This document shows positions 1 through 11,474 of a DNA stretch of 64,000 nucleotides, in pieces (position 1 is the first letter of the stretch; each line of letters begins with the position of its first letter). The DNA is from Mycobacterium lepromatosis. Its GTDB lineage: Bacteria > Actinomycetota > Actinomycetes > Mycobacteriales > Mycobacteriaceae. The stretch is taken from positions 1,736,001 to 1,800,000 of the forward strand of contig NZ_CP083405.1 in NCBI RefSeq assembly GCF_000975265.2, in the 5' to 3' direction. A program made the position numbers and the translations under genes. Below the pieces are notes generated by a model. It was not told the DNA's origin. It saw nothing but the letters and a program-made list of their open reading frames with translations, and did not search any database.

Positions 1-2
1 CT

Positions 3-1187
3 GTGGCTTGGGACGAAGTGGCCTTGGTCATTGCTAGGCTATTGCAGGGCATCGGGTCGGCTATTGCATCACCGACCGGTCTCGCGCTGGTTGCGACCAC
101 CTTCTCGAAGGGTGCAGCGCGCAATACCGCTACGGCTGTGTTTGCCGCCATGACGGCAATCGGCTCGGTGATGGGTCTCGTGGTTGGCGGGGCGCTTACC
201 GAGGTGTCGTGGCGACTGGCGTTTTTAGTGAATATGCCGATTGGGTTGGTGATGATTTACCTGGCCCGCACCGTTTTGCATGAAACCCACAAGGAGTGGA
301 TGAAGCTGGATGCGGCTGGGGCCATTCTGGCCACGCTGGCTTGCACCGCCGCCGTTTTCGCCTTCTCGATGGGACCGGAGAAGGGTTGGGTTTCGCTGAC
401 TACGATCGGTTCGGGCTTGGTGGCATTGGTAGCCGCTATAGCATTTGCCGTCGTGGAACGTACTGCCGAAAATCCTGTCATACCGTTTGACCTGTTCCGG
501 GACCGTAATCGGCTGTTCACCTTCATCGCGATTTTCCTGGCCGGTGGCGTCATGTTCAGCTTGACCATATCCATCGGCCTATACATACAGGACATCTTGG
601 GCTACAGCGCGCTGCGCGCGGGCATCGGCTTTATCCCGTTCGTCATCGCGATGGGAATCGGTCTGGGCGTGTCCTCACAGTTGGTGTCTCGGTTTTCGCC
701 AAGGGTATTGACAATAGGTGGTGGATGGCTGCTCGTGGTCGCGATGCTGTATGGCTGGGCGTTCATGAACCGCGGCGTTCCCTATTGTCCCAACCTGTTA
801 GCGCCCATCGTTGTTGGTGGAATCGGCATCGGCATGGCCGTCGTCCCGCTGACGCTGTCTGCTATTGCCGGGGTAGGTTTCGATCGGATCGGCCCGGTGT
901 CGGCGATAGCGCTAATGCTGCAGAGCCTTGGCGGGCCACTCGTGCTGGCCGTCATCCAGGCGGTCATCACCTCGCGCACGCTGTACCTGGGCGGTACCAC
1001 CGGCCCAGTGAAGTTTATGAACGACGCGCAGTTGCATGCACTTGATCAAGGCTACACCTATGGCCTGCTTTGGGTGGCCGGAGCGGTCGTCGTCGTGGGC
1101 GGGGCGGCGCTGTTCATTGGGTACGCCCCCGAGCAGGTGGCCTACGCGCAGGAGGTCAAGGAAGCGATCGACGCCGGCGAACTATAG
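3..1187 (+). CDS. efpA: EfpA-type MFS drug exporter, 5'-truncated by window edge
   Basis: Integral membrane transporter of the major facilitator superfamily, 14-helix DHA2 class, which exports drugs and probably lipids across the inner membrane. The 394 residues seen are the C-terminal three quarters; M. tuberculosis EfpA has about 530, so the gene starts upstream of the window. Hydrophobic helices alternate with short loops, and the stretch around residues 8-20 (VIARLLQGIGSAIASP) matches the MFS motif C area. The end EVKEAIDAGEL matches the M. tuberculosis C-terminus from memory. In M. tuberculosis the next gene is proS; here only 27 bases separate the stop from the convergent DUF4439 gene, so proS is absent. 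Identification is strong; the substrate is inferred. Confidence 0.93.
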   Translation: MAWDEVALVIARLLQGIGSAIASPTGLALVATTFSKGAARNTATAVFAAMTAIGSVMGLVVGGALTEVSWRLAFLVNMPIGLVMIYLARTVLHETHKEWMKLDAAGAILATLACTAAVFAFSMGPEKGWVSLTTIGSGLVALVAAIAFAVVERTAENPVIPFDLFRDRNRLFTFIAIFLAGGVMFSLTISIGLYIQDILGYSALRAGIGFIPFVIAMGIGLGVSSQLVSRFSPRVLTIGGGWLLVVAMLYGWAFMNRGVPYCPNLLAPIVVGGIGIGMAVVPLTLSAIAGVGFDRIGPVSAIALMLQSLGGPLVLAVIQAVITSRTLYLGGTTGPVKFMNDAQLHALDQGYTYGLLWVAGAVVVVGGAALFIGYAPEQVAYAQEVKEAIDAGEL

Positions 1188-1214
1188 TCCGTCGTCGGGT
1201 TGCTCTCGCGCTAG

Positions 1215-1712
1215 CTATTCGTTGCCGCCCGGGAAGGCGGTGGTGATGGGCCAGGCGCCCAGCACTTTGTTCCATCGGGCGGCCATGACCGCGCTTTGGG
1301 CTAGGGCTATCGCGGCGAACGCGCTGTCATCGGTCGTCTTGGCGTGTTCGGCGACGGCCCGCCAGGCTGTCGCTCCGTTGTTTTCCATCCGCGCGGCCAG
1401 GCGCGCCACATCGGCCGCGCTGCCGACCAGCATGGGCAGCTGGTAGCCGGATGCGGCGACTGGAGGAGTGACTCGGCGGGCGGTCAGCATTGCGATGACA
1501 TCGTCGCGCCGTTGGCGATGCTGGGTCAGGGCGTCCACCACCAGGCTGTTGGCACTCGGGGGCGACAACGCCGACACGATGCCGTAGCCATAAATGGTCG
1601 AGTGCTCGACGGCAAGCGCCTCGCTCAGCGCAGCGTTGTCGGAGTCCTTACTAACCGGGGTTCGCTTAGGTGTGGCGACCGGGGCGGGTGCGCTGGGCTC
1701 AATGGACGTCAT
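1215..1712 (-). CDS. DUF4439 ferritin-like small protein (Rv2844 ortholog)
   Basis: A 165-residue alanine-rich protein of the DUF4439 family, which is predicted to fold as a ferritin-like helical bundle; its function is unknown. The core has the typical LAVEHSTIYGYG segment near residue 34 and a long helical region with RRDDVIAML. The ATG start at 1712 overlaps the stop of the upstream lipoprotein-like gene in an ATGA arrangement, so the two are translationally coupled. Order and strand match Rv2843-Rv2844. Intact, with no frameshift seen. It converges on efpA with a 27-base gap. Confidence 0.85.
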   Translation of the reverse strand: MTSIEPSAPAPVATPKRTPVSKDSDNAALSEALAVEHSTIYGYGIVSALSPPSANSLVVDALTQHRQRRDDVIAMLTARRVTPPVAASGYQLPMLVGSAADVARLAARMENNGATAWRAVAEHAKTTDDSAFAAIALAQSAVMAARWNKVLGAWPITTAFPGGNE

Positions 1713-2236
1713 ATTGATGGACCTCCAGGCACGAGCGCAACCGTGTAGGACGCTGTGCAGGAAGCGGCTATAGAGGCGAGTAGGCCGGCCCGGTACCCCG
1801 ATGAGGTGGAGACTAGGCGACTGGCACCCTCCGCTGATGTGCGCAGTGCATCGATCACGTCGGATATCGGTGGCGGTGGCTTCGGCGGCGGACTAGCTGG
1901 GCTGGGGCCGGGGCTGGTTGTGTCGTTTGCGTAGGAGGAGAGCTTGCCGGTGCCCTGGGAGATCTCGGTGGCCAGCGCTCGGGCATGCGCGGCGCGTTGG
2001 ATGGCGACCACAGCCAGCGCGGCAGTGATCTGCGGCAGGTTACCGATGGCAGTCGCGGCGGCGGAAGCCAACGCACTATCGTGTCTTGCCTGGTCCAACG
2101 GACCTAGTAGCTCTTCGATCTCCGGGGTCTTGGCGGGGGACGCACTGCAGGCGGAGAAACACACCCCGAGCACAGCGAGGGCGCCACCACCGGCGAGTAC
2201 ACCGCGCCTGTTGATAACGGGTACTGCGCTGGGCAC
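1709..2236 (-). CDS. Tat-type lipoprotein-like exported protein (Rv2843 ortholog)
   Basis: A protein of about 175 residues that appears exported. Near its start there is a twin arginine (INRRGVLAGGGAL), then a hydrophobic stretch, then a lipobox-like FSAC, which suggests a Tat-routed lipoprotein anchored to the outer face of the membrane. A proline-rich linker (PPPKPPPP) lies in the middle and an alanine-rich helix at the end. I chose the GTG at 2236 because it places the twin arginine near the N-terminus; the frame stays open upstream to 2365. It is coupled by 4-base overlap to the DUF4439 gene. Function is unknown; M. tuberculosis has the same pair. Confidence 0.7.
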   Translation of the reverse strand: MPSAVPVINRRGVLAGGGALAVLGVCFSACSASPAKTPEIEELLGPLDQARHDSALASAAATAIGNLPQITAALAVVAIQRAAHARALATEISQGTGKLSSYANDTTSPGPSPASPPPKPPPPISDVIDALRTSAEGASRLVSTSSGYRAGLLASIAASCTASYTVALVPGGPSI

Positions 2237-2380
2237 AGCAACATCCTGCCATTCGGACCGATTGAGGCACGATGAGGCGTGATGAGCTGATCTTGACGAT
2301 ACGATCATATCCTGATTCACGATTCCTGACGTATCGTTGGCCATTGGATTCCGCCGACAACTCAAGATGAGGAACTCGCC

Positions 2381-2919
2381 GTGAACACCGAGCTACCTTC
2401 GCAGTTACAGGTCATCGAGCTGCTCGGTGGAGAGTTCGCGCGTGCAAGCTACGAGGTCGGATATGTGATCATCCACCCCCGGTCCCAACTGCTCTGGATT
2501 ACTGTGCGTGCCGATAGTGACACAGTCCTCGGTCGGGACACAATAGCCATTCTGTCACGTTCGGCATCGGCTTTACTAGACAGCCTGGATAACATCGCGG
2601 AACGCTACGTCCTAGAGCTCAGTTCGCCCGATATGGCGCAACCGTTGGCCAGCGAAAAACACTTTCGTCGCGACCGTGGCCTCGAGGTTGAACTGGCTGT
2701 CGTCGGACGTATCCCAGCTGACCGATCGAATTGGGGAGACGTGCGACGACACGGTGACGTCGGTGATCCGCGAAGACCGCCACCGTAGGGGTATGCGCGA
2801 TCCCGCTTATTGAAATCATGAAACCTGTTGTCCAGGTGGAATTTTCACTACAAGCGTAGTTGGAACTGGCGACTGGGGTGATCAGAGGGCAAGCCAGCGG
2901 AACGGAGGCCGGAGGGTGA
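2381..2919 (+). pseudogene. rimP: rimP ribosome maturation factor, frameshifted
   Basis: Remnant of RimP, the 30S-subunit assembly factor. The first 107 codons read well ([15 protein letters not shown] near the start, [10 protein letters not shown] near residue 90). After about 2700 homology moves to the second frame ([16 protein letters not shown]). After about 2805 it moves to the third frame (VVQVEFS), where a TAG follows shortly at about 2857. The third-frame tail ends with a TGA at 2917-2919 that overlaps the nusA GTG by 4 bases, as expected for an ancestrally coupled operon. Two frameshifts plus one stop make a full product impossible. The N-terminal 135-residue frame could still be translated. 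Confidence 0.8.
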
Positions 2920-3959
2920 ACATCGACATGGCTGCGCTACATGCGATCGAGATGGATCGGGGTATCTCGGTCAATGAGTTGCTCGACACGATTAGGTCCG
3001 CCCTGCTGACCGCTTACCGGCATACCCAGGGGCATCAGATAGACGCGCGTATCGACATCGACCGCAAAACCGGCGTTGTGAGAGTGATTGCCCGCGAGGT
3101 CGATGACGACGGCAACGTCATCAGTGAATGGGATGACACCCCGGAGGGTTTTGGCCGGATCGCGGCTACTACCGCGCGGCAGGTGATGCTGCAACGATTT
3201 CGCGATGCCGAAAATGAGCGCACTTACGGTGAGTTCTCCACCCGCGAGGGCGAGATCGTCGCGGGTGTGATCCAGCGTGACAGTCGGGCCAACGCCCGTG
3301 GACTAGTCGTCGTCCGGATGGGTAGTGAGACCAAGGCCTCCGAAGGAGTGATTCCGGCAGCTGAACAGGTCCTTGGCGAGAGCTACGAACATGGCAACCG
3401 TTTGCGGTGCTACGTGGTCGGCGTGACTCGTGGGGCGCGTGAGCCGCTGATCACCTTGTCTCGTACCCACCCCAACCTGGTACGCAAGCTTTTCTCGTTG
3501 GAAGTCCCGGAGATCGCCGACGGGTCGGTGGAGATCGTGTCGGTGGCTCGGGAGGCCGGCCATCGCTCCAAGATTGCGGTAGTCTCCCGCGTTCCCGGTC
3601 TGAATGCCAAAGGGGCCTGTATCGGTCCGATGGGACAACGGGTCCGAAATGTGATGAGCGAACTTTCCGGAGAAAAGATCGACATCATCGATTATGACGA
3701 GGACCCGGCCCGTTTCGTCGCCAACGCATTGTCGCCCGCAAAGGTGGTCTCGGTGTCGGTTATCGATAAGACTGCCCGGGCAGCCCGCGTAGTGGTTCCC
3801 GACTTTCAGTTGTCGTTGGCCATTGGCAAGGAGGGCCAGAACGCGCGGCTAGCCGCTCGGCTTACCGGGTGGCGTATCGACATTCGCGGTGATTCGCCGC
3901 CATGCTCGGCTGGCCAGTCGGAACAGAATGCCAGCCATGGGATGGCGCACGAGCGCTAA
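2916..3959 (+). CDS. nusA: Transcription termination/antitermination protein NusA
   Basis: RNA polymerase-associated elongation factor controlling pausing, termination and rRNA antitermination. It has 347 residues, the same length as in M. tuberculosis. Domain order is as expected: N-terminal polymerase-binding domain, S1 domain from about residue 105 ([13 protein letters not shown]), then two KH domains ending with [18 protein letters not shown] near residue 310. As in other actinobacteria it lacks the C-terminal acidic repeats. The GTG start at 2916 overlaps the rimP remnant stop. It is the first intact gene of the nusA-ylxR-infB-rbfA run. No defects seen. Confidence 0.95.
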   Translation: MNIDMAALHAIEMDRGISVNELLDTIRSALLTAYRHTQGHQIDARIDIDRKTGVVRVIAREVDDDGNVISEWDDTPEGFGRIAATTARQVMLQRFRDAENERTYGEFSTREGEIVAGVIQRDSRANARGLVVVRMGSETKASEGVIPAAEQVLGESYEHGNRLRCYVVGVTRGAREPLITLSRTHPNLVRKLFSLEVPEIADGSVEIVSVAREAGHRSKIAVVSRVPGLNAKGACIGPMGQRVRNVMSELSGEKIDIIDYDEDPARFVANALSPAKVVSVSVIDKTARAARVVVPDFQLSLAIGKEGQNARLAARLTGWRIDIRGDSPPCSAGQSEQNASHGMAHER

Positions 3960-4092
3960 TGATTGCGCGCAAGCGCGGCGAGCCATCACCATCAACCTAG
4001 CGCAGCCCCCAGGGGGGCGAGCTGGGCAGTTTGGTTAGAGCGCAGCTCACCGGGTGGTTCCGACCAGCAGTGCGGTAACGCTACACTTAGCC

Positions 4093-4464
4093 GTGATCCA
4101 GCGTGAGCCTTCGGCCTCGGCCCGTCACCACACTGATGGACCGGTGCGGACGTGTGTCGGGTGCCGAAAGCGAGAGTTGGCCGTCGAACTGCTTCGAGTG
4201 GTTGCGCCGTCAACCGTGAATGGCAATTATGCAGTGATCGTTGACACAGCGAGTAGCCTTTCGGGACGGGGTGCGTGGTTGCATCCTGACATGCAGTGCG
4301 TGCAACAAGCGATTCGACGGCGGACTTTCACCAGGGCGCTGCGCATCGCCGGTTCACCGGACACATCCGCGGTGGTCGAGCACATAGATTTTCTCAGTGC
4401 ACCAGATCGTCCCGGCAACAGAACAGGTAGCAAAGAACATGAGCACACCGTGAAGTCCCGATGA
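4093..4464 (+). CDS. YlxR family (DUF448) nucleic-acid-binding protein
   Basis: A small protein of 123 residues from the GTG at 4093. It carries the diagnostic YlxR motif RTCVGCRKRE near residue 20 and GRGAWLHP near residue 60. YlxR proteins sit between nusA and infB in many bacteria and bind RNA or act as regulators; the precise role here is unproven. The frame is open further upstream, but the region before 4093 lacks similarity to the family, and M. tuberculosis Rv2840c begins at the equivalent codon. It lies 133 bases after nusA and 65 bases before infB, in the same direction. Confidence 0.82.
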   Translation: MIQREPSASARHHTDGPVRTCVGCRKRELAVELLRVVAPSTVNGNYAVIVDTASSLSGRGAWLHPDMQCVQQAIRRRTFTRALRIAGSPDTSAVVEHIDFLSAPDRPGNRTGSKEHEHTVKSR

Positions 4465-4529
4465 TAATGCGTCATAGCTAAACCCGGAGGCGCGGCCCAC
4501 CACTGTCGCCTCATAGACAGGAGATCGTA

Positions 4530-7289
4530 GTGGCAGGTAAGGCCCGCGTACACGAGTTGGCTAAGGAACTCGGTGTTACCAGCAAAGAAGTCCTCGCCCG
4601 GCTAAATGAGCAAGGCGAATTCGTTAAGTCTGCATCGTCGACGGTCGAGGCACCAGTCGCTCGCCGGCTCCGTGAATCGTTCGGTGGCAGCAAGCCGGCT
4701 GCGGATAAATGTGCTGAGAAGGTAGCCGCAAAAGCCCCGACCAAACGCCTCAGCGAGTCGCTCGACCAAACCCTTGACCGGGCTCTCGACAAGGCGGTTG
4801 CAGGCAATGGTGGGACGACTGCTGCGTCAGTACAGGTCGCTAACTCCGCTGCAATGGCACCTACTGGGGCTGGCGAGGGCCCCTCAACCGCGCATCGTGA
4901 GCCACTGGCTCCGCCTGCAGGACAGCCTTCGGGGCAGCCGGGAGTGCCGATTCCTGGCGAACAGGGTACTCCAGCGGCGCCCCATCCGGAGATGCCGACC
5001 GGACCGCGCCCCGGGCCGGCACCTAAGCCAGGGGGTCGTCCCCCGCGCGTTGGTAACAACCCGTTTTCGTCGGCGCCATCTGTCGACCGGCCCACCCCGC
5101 GTCCGCCGGCATCCCGACCGAGCGCTTCGCCAAGCAGCATGTCGCCGCGTCTCGGAGGTGCAGTTGGAGGACCCCGTCCACCGCGCACTGGCGTGCCCCG
5201 ACCCGGTGAGGGTCGGTCGGGCGCTCGCGGTGGCGGTCGCTCCGATGGGGGTAGCGGTAACTACCGCGGCGGGAGTTTCGGCGCCGTACCGGGCGGCGGT
5301 TCGGGAGGTTTTCGTGGTCGTTCCGGTGGTGGTGGCCCCGGTGGTGGTGGCCGGCCCGGACAGCGCGGCGGTGCGGCCGGTGCGTTTGGCCGTCCTGGCG
5401 GTGCCCCCCGGCGCGGTCGTAAGTCCAAGCGGCAGAAGCGTCAGGAATACGATTCGATGCAAGCTCCTGTCGTTGGCGGCGTGCGGTTACCGCACGGCGA
5501 CGGCGAGACGATTCGATTGGCGCGCGGAGCATCCCTCTCGGACTTCGCCGAGAAAATTGACGCCAATCCGGCTGCACTGGTGCAGGCGCTGTTTAACCTC
5601 GGGGAGATGGTGACGGCAACCCAATCGGTCGGTGACGAGACACTCGAGTTGTTGGGCAGCGAGATGAATTACAACGTCCAGGTCATCAGCCCCGAGGACG
5701 AAGACCGTGAGCTGCTAGAACCCTTCGACCTCACCTACGGTGAGGACCAAGGGGACGAAAACGAGCTGCAGACCCGTCCGCCGGTCGTGACCGTGATGGG
5801 CCACGTCGACCACGGCAAGACCCGCCTGCTGGACACTATCCGAAAGGCCAACGTCCGCGAGGCTGAGGCTGGCGGCATCACCCAGCACATCGGTGCCTAC
5901 CAAGTCGGAGTCGACCTCGACGGCAGCGAGCGGCTGATCACCTTCATCGACACCCCGGGCCACGAGGCGTTCACCGCCATGCGTGCTCGGGGTGCCAAGG
6001 CCACCGACATCGCCATCCTGGTAGTTGCCGCCGACGACGGCGTGATGCCGCAGACGGTGGAGGCCATCAATCATGCGCAGGCCGCCGGCGTGCCGATCGT
6101 GGTTGCGGTCAACAAGATCGACAAGGAGGGTGCTGACCCAGCTAAGATCCGTGGCCAGCTCACCGAATATGGTTTGGTGGCCGAGGATTTCGGTGGTGAC
6201 ACCATGTTCGTCGACATCTCGGCAAAGGCGGGCACCAACATCGAGGCCCTGCTCGAGGCGGTGCTGCTGACCGCTGATGCCGCTCTGGACTTGCGGGCTA
6301 ACTCCGGCATGGAGGCCCAGGGTGTGGCGATCGAGGCGCACCTGGACCGCGGTCGAGGTCCGGTCGCCACGGTGTTGGTACAGCGCGGTACATTGCGCGT
6401 CGGCGACTCGGTCGTCGCCGGCGACGCGTATGGCCGTGTCCGTCGCATGGTCGACGAACACGGCGAGGACGTCGAAGCGGCGCTGCCGTCGAGTCCGGTG
6501 CAGGTCATCGGGTTCACGTCGGTACCCGGCGCTGGTGACAACTTCCTGGTCGTCGACGAGGATCGTATCGCCCGCCAGATCGCCGACCGGCGCAGCGCCC
6601 GTAAGCGCAACGCCTTGGCGGCGCGTTCGCGCAAGCGAATCAGCCTGGAGGACCTTGACTCGGTGTTGAAGGAAACCAGCCAGTTGAACCTGATCCTCAA
6701 AGGCGACAACGCTGGTACGGTCGAGGCGCTGGAAGAGGCGCTGATGGGCATACAGGTCGACGACGAAGTCGCGTTGCGCGTTATTGATCGAGGCGTCGGT
6801 GGCATCACCGAGACCAATGTCAATCTTGCGTCGGCCTCGGATGCGATCATTATCGGCTTCAATGTGCGCGCTGAAGGTAAAGCCACCGAGTTGGCCATCC
6901 GCGAGGGTGTGGAGATTCGCTACTACTTGGTGATCTACCAAGCGATCGATGATATCGAAAAGGCCCTGCGTGGCATGCTCAAACCGGTTTACGAAGAGAA
7001 TCAGCTGGGGCGTGCCGAGATCCGGGCGCTGTTCCGTTCCTCAAAAGTAGGCATCATTGCCGGCTGCATAATCAGTTCGGGTGTGGTGCGGCGTAACGCG
7101 AAGGCCAGGCTGTTGCGAGACAACATCGTGGTCACTGACAACCTCACGGTGATCTCGCTGCGTCGGGAAAAAGATGACGTGACCGAGGTGCGCGAGGGCT
7201 TCGAGTGTGGTATGACGTTGGGCTACTCCGATATCAAGGAGGGTGATGTCATTCAATCCTACGAGTTGGTAGAGAAACAACGTGCGTAG
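4530..7289 (+). CDS. infB: Translation initiation factor IF-2
   Basis: GTPase that brings initiator fMet-tRNA to the 30S subunit. It has 919 residues, close to the mycobacterial norm. The N-terminal IF2_N segment ([10 protein letters not shown]) is followed by a long low-complexity Pro/Gly/Arg linker at about 100-300 and a basic [11 protein letters not shown] patch. The G domain shows G1 GHVDHGKT at 424-431, G3 DTPGHE at 474 and G4 NKID at 528. Domain II and the C-terminal fMet-tRNA-binding domain follow. The start is GTG 4530, with GGAG 4520-4523 as a ribosome site. The gene is intact; its Gly-rich linker creates long false frames on both strands. Confidence 0.97.
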   Translation: MAGKARVHELAKELGVTSKEVLARLNEQGEFVKSASSTVEAPVARRLRESFGGSKPAADKCAEKVAAKAPTKRLSESLDQTLDRALDKAVAGNGGTTAASVQVANSAAMAPTGAGEGPSTAHREPLAPPAGQPSGQPGVPIPGEQGTPAAPHPEMPTGPRPGPAPKPGGRPPRVGNNPFSSAPSVDRPTPRPPASRPSASPSSMSPRLGGAVGGPRPPRTGVPRPGEGRSGARGGGRSDGGSGNYRGGSFGAVPGGGSGGFRGRSGGGGPGGGGRPGQRGGAAGAFGRPGGAPRRGRKSKRQKRQEYDSMQAPVVGGVRLPHGDGETIRLARGASLSDFAEKIDANPAALVQALFNLGEMVTATQSVGDETLELLGSEMNYNVQVISPEDEDRELLEPFDLTYGEDQGDENELQTRPPVVTVMGHVDHGKTRLLDTIRKANVREAEAGGITQHIGAYQVGVDLDGSERLITFIDTPGHEAFTAMRARGAKATDIAILVVAADDGVMPQTVEAINHAQAAGVPIVVAVNKIDKEGADPAKIRGQLTEYGLVAEDFGGDTMFVDISAKAGTNIEALLEAVLLTADAALDLRANSGMEAQGVAIEAHLDRGRGPVATVLVQRGTLRVGDSVVAGDAYGRVRRMVDEHGEDVEAALPSSPVQVIGFTSVPGAGDNFLVVDEDRIARQIADRRSARKRNALAARSRKRISLEDLDSVLKETSQLNLILKGDNAGTVEALEEALMGIQVDDEVALRVIDRGVGGITETNVNLASASDAIIIGFNVRAEGKATELAIREGVEIRYYLVIYQAIDDIEKALRGMLKPVYEENQLGRAEIRALFRSSKVGIIAGCIISSGVVRRNAKARLLRDNIVVTDNLTVISLRREKDDVTEVREGFECGMTLGYSDIKEGDVIQSYELVEKQRA

Positions 7290-7303
7290 GAGGAAAGTTC
7301 TTA

Positions 7304-7772
7304 ATGGCTGATCAGGCTCGTGCACGTCGGTTGGCCAAGCGGATCTGCATGATCGTTGCCTCGGCCATCGAGTTCGAGATCAAGGATCCGGGGCTGGACG
7401 GGGTGACCATCGTCGATGTGAAGGTGACCGCTGATTTGCATGACGCGACGGTGTTTTACACAGTGATGGGTCGCACTCTGGAGGATGCGCCCGACTACGC
7501 TGCCGCTTCCGCTGCGTTGAACCGGGCCAAGGGCACGTTGCGCAGCAAGGTCGGGGCGGGTACCGGTGTGCGTTTCACTCCGACTCTGACATTCACGCGG
7601 GACATGACGTCTGACAGTGTGGCGCGGATGGAAGAGTTGCTGGCCCGCGCCCGCGCCGTGGATGCCGATGTGGCGCAGGTCCGCCTGCGTGCCAAGCCGG
7701 CGGGGGAGGCTAATCCATACCGTGACAAGGGGGCCGCAGCGGGATTGGGTGGGGTCGATATCGCGGACACTG

Positions 7773-7798
<26 letters not shown>
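7304..7798 (+). CDS. rbfA: Ribosome-binding factor A
   Basis: Cold-shock 30S maturation factor with a KH-like fold that binds near helix 1 of 16S rRNA. It has 164 residues, with the family core [20 protein letters not shown] near residue 25 and RFTPTLTF near residue 87. A strong AGGAGGA ribosome site precedes the ATG, 14 bases after the infB stop. The acidic tail ([10 protein letters not shown]) overlaps the beginning of the nrnA remnant at 7773, which suggests an ancestrally coupled pair. It is intact, whereas the neighbouring 30S maturation gene rimP is not. Confidence 0.95.
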
Positions 7799-8675
<877 letters not shown>

Positions 8676-8682
<7 letters not shown>

Positions 8683-10118
8683 GCTCTCGCGAAGATGACT
8701 CGCTTGTCGTAAGCAGATGGCGCATCGCAGCGTATGCACCGTCCGGTAGCGAGGGCGCCTTGCCGAGGTATGCATCGGGGAGTGGCCGCTGTTTCGGCTT
8801 TGATGTCCTCTTCGCAATCCGGGTTGCCGCAATGAAGGGCAAGTGCCCATCCTGTGGCTACGGTCGTTGCGAAAGCGTCCCAGTTGTCGACCAATGTGGT
8901 GTGATCGTCCCGGAATTGGGTGGCGCGCCTCAGCAAGGTGCGTTGGAAATCTGCGAGAACGCAGGGGATTTCGGTCGGGGCAGCTGCGATGGCAATGGAC
9001 TGTTTGACTTTCGCACCGATACGCTTGACCATGACTGTGGTTCCGGCTTCGAGGTCGCGTGGGCCGAGTTCGAGGCGGATCGGTACCCCGCGGAGCTCCC
9101 AGTCGTTGTATTTCCAGCCGGGTGTCAGCTGTGGACGCGCATCCACATGTGTGCGCACTCCAGCAGCTTGCAGGCGTCGCGCCAAGTCTGCTGCAGCATG
9201 TTCGACCTCGGATTCCTTGTTGCCGTTAGTGATTGGCACGATGACTACTTGGTAGGGGGCCACCTGGGGTGGGAGAACGAGGCCCTGGTCATCGCCGTGG
9301 ACCATCACGATAGCCCCGACTATCCGCGTACTTAGCCCAAAAGATGTCGTGTGCACGAAAGCTTGTTGTTCTTCGGCTGTGGTGTAGCGGATGTTGAAAG
9401 CCCGAGCGAAGTTGTCGCCCAAGTAATGAGTGGTCCCGGATTGCAACGCTTTCCCATCGCGCATCATCGCTTCGATAGTGTAGGTGTTGAGTGCACCGGC
9501 GAACCGCTCACCGGCGGTTTTCTCTCCGGAAACAATCGGAATGGCGGCCATGTCACGAGCCAATGTGGTGTATATTTCCAGAGCGAACAAAGTTTCGCGG
9601 AGAGCATCGGATTTCTCGATGTGAGCCGAGTGACCTTCTTGCCACAGAAACTCGATCGTGCGCAGCAGCATTCGGGGCCGAAGTTCCCAACGGACTACAT
9701 TCGACCACTGGTTCAACCGCAGCGGTAGGTCACGGTGGGAGGTGATCCATTTGGCCATCATGTCGCCGATGACGGTCTCGGAGGTTGGACGGATCACGAG
9801 TGGCTCGGACAGCTCCTTGTTGCCGGCATGGGTGACGACCGCCAGTTCCGGGTGGAACCCTTCGACATGCTCGGCTTCCCGGTTGAAGTAGTTCTCTGGG
9901 ATCAGCATCGGGAAGTAGGCATTTTCGTGACCGAGTTCCTTGATCCTTCTATCGAGCTCGGCCTGCAACAGCTCCCAAATGCGGTAGCCGTACGGGCGAA
10001 TCACCATGGTTCCCTTGGTGGGGCCTCGATCGACCAGTCCTGCCTTGGTGACGACCTCGTTGTACCAGGCGGAGAAGTCGTCTTCCTGGCTAGTCATGCC
10101 TCGCTTGCTGCGTCCCAT
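8676..10118 (-). CDS. proS: Prolyl-tRNA synthetase, archaeal/eukaryal type
   Basis: Class II synthetase that charges tRNA-Pro. At 480 residues it is shorter than the bacterial ProS, which has a roughly 180-residue editing insertion. Seen here: the TSE motif at 112-114, motif 2 region RTIEFLWQEGHSAH at 153-166, anticodon domain with TPGWKYNDWELRGVP, and a C-terminal zinc-type domain with Cys430, Cys435, Cys461 and Cys464 ending in FARAY. Zinc domain, terminal Tyr and lack of the insertion define the archaeal/eukaryal form also found in a few bacteria. M. tuberculosis has the bacterial form beside efpA. An in-frame ATG at 10097 is an alternative start. Published work on M. leprae reported such a displaced, inverted proS. 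Confidence 0.95.
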
Positions 10119-10381
10119 GGATCGCGCAGTCTACCTGCCGACCTCGTTGCCGGAACGTGGCGGTCTATGGACGGTTTCACCCGGGTCGTGATGGTTGCGC
10201 ACATAATCATGACGATGTCGACGTTGCCTCCTGACAGCAATGTATTAAACGCAATTAATGGTCTATTTCGTCAGCCAACGTGGTTCGACATTCCGTTCGC
10301 ACTGCACATCTGGAACCCCCAACAGCGTCAAAGGCGTGCACCAATCCGCATTCGCTGGATGGCTGTTACTTATCGCCTACC

Positions 10382-11120
10382 CTAACGCACCTGTGGACGT
10401 CCACGTTGGAGAACGGCCTCGCGGTTGACGGCGATGCCGTCGTTGCTGGCCCGGAATTGCTTGGCCGCCATCGCTTCCAACCATATTCCCCGGCGTTCTG
10501 CGGCTCTTCGGTCTGGTGGTGGGATGCCAGTAATGCCCATACTGCGTTTGATTGTTGCCGATGATGGTTGCCGACACTTGGTGAGTGTTGTCCAGCATCC
10601 GGTGGTTCGGCACCACTTCGGTGACCAGGTCGGTCCGCAGCTTGGCGTCGGCCAACAGGTAGGTGCCGGTGAAGTTCATCCGCGCCGGGTCATGCCTACA
10701 CCACTTTCGGCGGCAGCCGCATGCTCAACCTCTCAGGTGGATAGCCGGCTAACTTGGGCATGGCTGTCGACGAAGCGTGTGTGCTTTGAAGCGATGCCTG
10801 TCGCAGTACAGAACCATCTTCAGTCCATCGGTGACTGCGGCGCCATTATCGAGTCGATCATCAGCTTGGTCATCGATGGCCACCGTGGCGAGGTATCGGA
10901 CAGCGTCGAATGTTCACCCTGCTCTTTGAGATCCAGCTCAGTGCAAATACCGGATCGGCGGTGGTGGACGATGTCAGCCATCGTCGGTCTCGGTATCGAT
11001 CAGGGCCCTGAAGAACCGATCGCGTAGCACCTCAGACAACACATTGCGCTCCTGCACCCGGTTGAAGGTCAGGGCGCACATCTGCTCGTTGGTTTTGATC
11101 AGCAGAATATCGTCGCCATG
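10382..11120 (-). pseudogene. echA16: Enoyl-CoA hydratase EchA16-like, decayed
   Basis: Crotonase-family remnant of roughly original length (about 740 bases; M. tuberculosis EchA16 is near 250 residues). From the high-coordinate end the pieces read DDILLIKTNEQ, ALTFNRVQERN, then FTGTYLLADAKLRTDLVTEVVP, and at the end AVNREAVLQRGRPQVR followed by a stop at 10382. Stops and frameshifts fall between the pieces. Strand agrees with the inverted block, since Rv2831 points opposite to its neighbours in M. tuberculosis. The genes between nrnA and echA16 there (dinF and the ugp sugar-transport operon) are gone here. Confidence 0.75.
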
Positions 11121-11474
11121 ACCTCAATCGTAGCCGGCTTTTCGTGACACATACCTGGCGGTGACGACCCGCTGAGGAGTCTCGCTGTGGTTTATATCTG
11201 GCGGGCTTTACCGCACCGATCCCGCATCTATCGTGGTATGCTTTTGGTAGAGCAAAGTCGAACTGCGCTGTCCGTGGCCACGGTGAGGAAAAGTATCGCG
11301 GTGGGTAGCGCGAAAGTATATGAGCAAGGTCAGCGGAGAATGCCGATGCGGCAGTTACCGAAGTCGCCGTGATGACGACGCGATTGCTAGGTGAGTTGCC
11401 GCCACGGTGCCAGTCGCCGAAGATTGTGCTGCCCTAGCGCCGGCTAGACGTTGTGACACGTTGAGCGAGATCGC
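11121..11474. other. Non-coding stretch, nothing recognised
   Basis: About 350 bases between the echA16 remnant and the DUF1802 remnant. Short open frames exist on the plus strand but show no family resemblance and no codon pattern like neighbouring genes. I see no tRNA, repeat or clear promoter. Probably eroded coding DNA. Confidence 0.4.

Noticed and set aside
5220-5440. Tandem repeat or CRISPR-like array in infB
   Set aside because: The GGT-rich bases are low-complexity glycine codons of the linker without regular spacers. No CRISPR array was seen anywhere in the window.
4511-5613. Long open frames on both strands over the 5' part of infB
   Set aside because: They are produced by the GC-rich Gly/Pro/Arg linker of IF-2; the real frame continues through the GTPase motifs.
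5715-6941. A 408-codon minus-strand frame opposite infB
   Set aside because: It is antisense to the conserved GTPase and C-terminal domains and has no family resemblance.
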